Below are positions 61,202-64,000 of a stretch of DNA of 64,000 nt, in pieces. The stretch is taken from NCBI GenBank assembly GCA_002403155.1, contig DHHF01000009.1:46730-110729 (forward strand), written 5' to 3'. This DNA comes from Sulfurovum sp. UBA4779 (lineage in GTDB: Bacteria > Campylobacterota > Campylobacteria > Campylobacterales > Sulfurovaceae). The translations under genes and the position numbers were made by a program. The notes below the pieces were generated by a model. That model did not search any database. It saw only the letters and a list, made by a program, of their open reading frames with translations, and had not been told where the DNA came from. The first letter of the stretch is position 1, and each line of letters begins with the position of its first letter.

Positions 61202-61944
61202 GCACTCCATCCTCCATCTATATTTACAACTTCACCAGTAATATATCCTGACATATCAGATGCCAAAAATGCAATTGTATTAGATATATCTCTTGAGTCA
61301 CCCCATTTCTTCATAGGTGTTCTATCAATCGTAAAATCATACAATTCTGCTTTCTCTTTAAATTTTTCAGCATAAGAAGTTTTACAAAAACCAGGTGCTA
61401 CAACATTGACGTTGATGTTATATTTAGCCCACTCTACTGCAAGTGATTTTGTTAAACTAATAATCGCGCCTTTCGATGAACCATATCCTGCAAGTTCAGG
61501 TAAACCTAATGTACCGATAATAGATGCCATATTTATTATCTTGCCGTACTTCTGTTTGGCCATATATTTTCCAACTTCTTTGCAGAACAGAAACGTACTT
61601 CCAGCATTTACATTCATAACATTTTGCCACTCTTGATAATCTATTTCTAAGAATTCTTTTCTAAATCGCATGCCGGCATTATTGACCAAAATATCTATAC
61701 AGCCAAATTTTTCATATACATTGGCTACAAACTCCTTGACAGTGTCCTCTAAAGAAACATCTCCCTCCATCCAATATAAATCTGATTCATCTGCCTGTAA
61801 TTCATTTGAGAGACTTACTAAATCTTCTCGAGTTTTACTTATGAGTGCCAATTTGCACCCAAGCTGAGCGAACAAAATCGCTGTATCTCTTCCTATACCT
61901 TTACCTGCACCTGTAATAATGCATACTTTATTTTCTAGTTTCAT
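61195..61944 (-). CDS. short-chain dehydrogenase/reductase
   Basis: A classical SDR of 249 residues. NAD(P)-binding TGAGKGIG at the N-terminus, NNAG near residue 88, the catalytic Ser in NMASIIG and Tyr-Lys in YGSSK are all present, and the C-terminus ends INIDGGW-like. It could oxidise or reduce a sugar or cyclitol intermediate. It lies four bases after the cyclase-like gene and overlaps the cytidylyltransferase gene. Confidence 0.88.
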   Translation of the reverse strand: MKLENKVCIITGAGKGIGRDTAILFAQLGCKLALISKTREDLVSLSNELQADESDLYWMEGDVSLEDTVKEFVANVYEKFGCIDILVNNAGMRFRKEFLEIDYQEWQNVMNVNAGSTFLFCKEVGKYMAKQKYGKIINMASIIGTLGLPELAGYGSSKGAIISLTKSLAVEWAKYNINVNVVAPGFCKTSYAEKFKEKAELYDFTIDRTPMKKWGDSRDISNTIAFLASDMSGYITGEVVNIDGGWSAW

Positions 61945-61948
61945 TAAT

Positions 61949-63076
61949 TTAGTCTTCTATAACATATTTAAATGCTTCTTGTATGAGTTCAAACGGAACA
62001 TCATTATAGACTTTAGCAGAACCAATTTCATCTGACAAAACAAGTCTAATATTATTATCAAGTCTTTTTTTATCTTTTTTGACATTATCAAAACATTTAT
62101 GTAGTAATGTTTCTCTGTCAAAACCCAATTTAAATGCACTAATTTTGGTCGGAAGACCATAATCATTGAATATATTTTCATATCTTTCAAAAATTGATTT
62201 TGATATATTCAAGTATTGTGTTGCTATATATGCAACTGCAACAATACCTATAGAAACACCTTCACCATGTCTTAATTGTTCATGCCCATTTTTTTCAGTT
62301 GAGATCTCGATAGCATGTCCTAATGTATGCCCATAATTCAATAAAAGTCTCTTACCTCCCTCACGGAGATCACCATTCACATGGTCTATTTTTATTGTTA
62401 TTGCTTTTATAATCAGCTCTATTAACACCTCATGATTTTTTTTCAATACTATATCTTTATTTTTTTCCAAGTATTCAAAAAACCCTTTATCATTGATAAT
62501 TGCACACTTTATAACTTCTGCTAAACCCGACAAATAATCCCGATTAGACAATGTATCAATAAATGTTAGATCCATAATATTGCCCATTGGGTGGTAATAG
62601 TTACCGATAGCATTTATTGTTTGCCTATAGTTAATTGCAACTTTACCTCCCACACTACTATCAACCATAGCCATGAGTGTTGTAGGAATATGTATAAGAT
62701 TCATCCCTCTTAACCATGTACTTGCAACAAAACCGGCTAAGTCGCCGATCACACCACCACCAACAGCAATCAGTACAGAATCCCTAGCAAGATTGTTTTC
62801 TTCCAAAATACCAAATATTTTTAAAACTTCATTGATAGACTTGTTTCCTTTTCCTGCATCCATGTAGTAAGTATATATTTCAAATTTCTCAGAGAGTTTG
62901 TTTTCAATTGAAGCACAAATACCATTTTGAAAAAACTTGTCTCCAACGATAATGATTTTCGAATTTTTAGTATGTTTCTCTATTAATTCTAATATATAGT
63001 CTATAACATTTTCTCCAATTAATATTGGGTACTCCACATTATCTAATTTCGCATCAATAATTTTATATTTTTGCAT
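61949..63076 (-). CDS. 3-dehydroquinate synthase-like sugar phosphate cyclase
   Basis: A 375-residue AroB-fold enzyme from the ATG at 63076 (AAAGG upstream). Conserved: GGGVIGDLAGFVAST, IPTTLMAMVDSSVGGK, GLAEVIKCAII, LLNYGHTLGHAIE, HGEGVSIGI and KDKK. Differences from canonical dehydroquinate synthase: the DGEQYK-like loop reads DAGKGNKS, and the GKNxIG stretch reads TINAIG, losing that Lys. True shikimate-pathway aroB is possible, but the setting between a NeuA-like and an SDR gene suggests a sugar phosphate cyclase for a surface cyclitol or ulosonate. The codon use is AT-rich like its neighbours. Confidence 0.8.
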   Translation of the reverse strand: MQKYKIIDAKLDNVEYPILIGENVIDYILELIEKHTKNSKIIIVGDKFFQNGICASIENKLSEKFEIYTYYMDAGKGNKSINEVLKIFGILEENNLARDSVLIAVGGGVIGDLAGFVASTWLRGMNLIHIPTTLMAMVDSSVGGKVAINYRQTINAIGNYYHPMGNIMDLTFIDTLSNRDYLSGLAEVIKCAIINDKGFFEYLEKNKDIVLKKNHEVLIELIIKAITIKIDHVNGDLREGGKRLLLNYGHTLGHAIEISTEKNGHEQLRHGEGVSIGIVAVAYIATQYLNISKSIFERYENIFNDYGLPTKISAFKLGFDRETLLHKCFDNVKKDKKRLDNNIRLVLSDEIGSAKVYNDVPFELIQEAFKYVIED

Positions 63077-63752
63077 ATTCAACCTTTGGATACATACCTG
63101 AATTCACAATTAATTCAGCTATCTCAAAATCTTCATCACTTTCCACTTCCAACCCTTCAAAATGATTAATATTTTTAATATAAGGGGTATTGCCTATTCT
63201 TTTATTATTAATAGAGAATGATTTTCTATTAAATACATATAGTGATGACTGTTCTATAATCACAGGTTCTAAACTTTTTAAGTTAGGAGTCTCTTCATTC
63301 AATGAATAATTTAAAGGCTTATTTTCAAACCAAGCAAGCTTTTGAAAACTATAAGCTGTAAATGAAGAATCAAACTTACCTGAAATTACTTGTTGTAGAC
63401 AATCTGATATAGTTTCTGAACTTAAAAAAGGACTGTTTGGATGTAATAAAACTATTATATCAGAATCATTTATTTCCAAAAAAGATTTTATTATCATATC
63501 AATTGAAACATCTGTAGCATCTAAACATTTATCACGCTTGATAAATTTATACTTTAACTTTTTATCAATATAAGTATGTATAGACTCATCTGAACAAAAT
63601 ACAATAACATCATTTATCTCTTGTACTGAGTTTAACAAATTAATACTATAATTAATTAAATATTTACCGCCCAGTTTTTTTAAATTTTTGTGTTTTCCCG
63701 AGCCATCAACTTGATAATCCAACCAATACGGAATAAAAGCACATACTTTCAT
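63063..63752 (-). CDS. divergent acylneuraminate-type cytidylyltransferase
   Basis: A 229-residue nucleotidyltransferase related to NeuA. The usual CTP-binding start (IPARxGSKxIPxKN) is changed to IPYWLDYQVDGSGKHKNLKKLGGK, cited by ends, keeping the KNLKKLGGK end. Later motifs VLLHPNSPFLSSETISDCL (like LLQPTSPLR) and the end DFEIAELIV are retained. The altered loop suggests an unusual acceptor. It is the first gene of the operon in the window and overlaps the cyclase-like gene. The 248 bases upstream (to 64000) are AT-rich and contain no gene I can support. Confidence 0.75.
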   Translation of the reverse strand: MKVCAFIPYWLDYQVDGSGKHKNLKKLGGKYLINYSINLLNSVQEINDVIVFCSDESIHTYIDKKLKYKFIKRDKCLDATDVSIDMIIKSFLEINDSDIIVLLHPNSPFLSSETISDCLQQVISGKFDSSFTAYSFQKLAWFENKPLNYSLNEETPNLKSLEPVIIEQSSLYVFNRKSFSINNKRIGNTPYIKNINHFEGLEVESDEDFEIAELIVNSGMYPKVEYAKI

Positions 63753-64000
63753 TTTACCCCTTTATGTATTATATTATAAAGAAAAATAAATCCTTTATAT
63801 CAATCACCTTAAAATATAAAATAATTTCATTCTTTCTATGATATTAGTTTTTATTAATCATATCGAACCTCCAATGAGAGACATATTAAAAAATCTCATC
63901 CTACCTATTTTTAAATAGATATCGTGATATTGTAAACAATGGTAATATAAAATTTAATACAAAAAATATTTTTAATCGCCAATTCTAATCGTTAATGCAA

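Noticed and set aside
63838..63918. 26-codon plus-strand frame near the right edge
   Set aside because: No ribosome binding site and no similarity; AT-rich intergenic sequence gives such frames by chance.

Overview
The window looks like a chromosomal segment of a Campylobacterota (epsilonproteobacterial) species, probably a free-living relative of Sulfurimonas, Sulfurovum or Sulfuricurvum. This is inferred from gene content and order: a futalosine-pathway menaquinone gene (mqnC), kdsA-ribH-nusB, bamD-lon, ccoI-ccoS, an NhaD antiporter, type IV pilin-like proteins with Ala instead of Gly before the cleavage site, and extended -10 promoters. No rRNA, CRISPR array, insertion sequence or prophage was seen. 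One tRNA (Leu, GAG) and one strong structured ncRNA candidate (6S-like) are present.

Layout. 1-2.4 kb: arsenic resistance operon arsR-arsB-arsC (minus) with a palindromic operator candidate. 2.6-6.3 kb: a KdpD/KdpE-like two-component system joined to a Ktr/Trk potassium uptake pair. 6.5-13.4 kb: tRNA-Leu, atpE, then purD-RDD-lptD-DnaJ-like-pnp. 13.5-13.7 kb: 6S-like RNA. 13.7-24.8 kb: hemD, a cation efflux protein, htpG, sixA, guaA, nhaD, nadB, a DciA-like gene and uvrC. 25-29.9 kb: a phosphorelay module made of a two-Hpt protein, an NIT-sensor hybrid kinase and a single-domain response regulator. 30-33.2 kb: lon and bamD. 33.2-40.6 kb: a pseudopilin locus built around a 1447-residue Calx-beta surface protein. 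40.7-48.4 kb: hpf, recG, an M16-like protein, mqnC, nusB, ribH, kdsA and a DMT exporter. 48.5-59.2 kb: a DUF3108 protein, a frameshifted mscS, der, trpS, murI, a 78-bp tandem repeat, rho, ccoI, ccoS and a YfaZ-like porin. 59.3-63.8 kb: an AT-rich, tightly overlapping surface polysaccharide operon.

Most genes are housekeeping: envelope (lptD, bamD, kdsA, murI), cofactors (hemD, nadB, ribH, mqnC), translation and RNA (trpS, der, hpf, pnp, rho, nusB) and proteostasis (htpG, lon). The accessory interest lies in six places: the K+ sensor-transporter operon, the phosphorelay module, the pseudopilin/Calx-beta locus, the homopolymer-broken mscS, the SD-bearing tandem repeat before murI, and the terminal operon. 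That operon pairs a dehydroquinate-synthase-like cyclase with an SDR and two cytidylyltransferases, and may make an unusual CMP-activated surface sugar or cyclitol.
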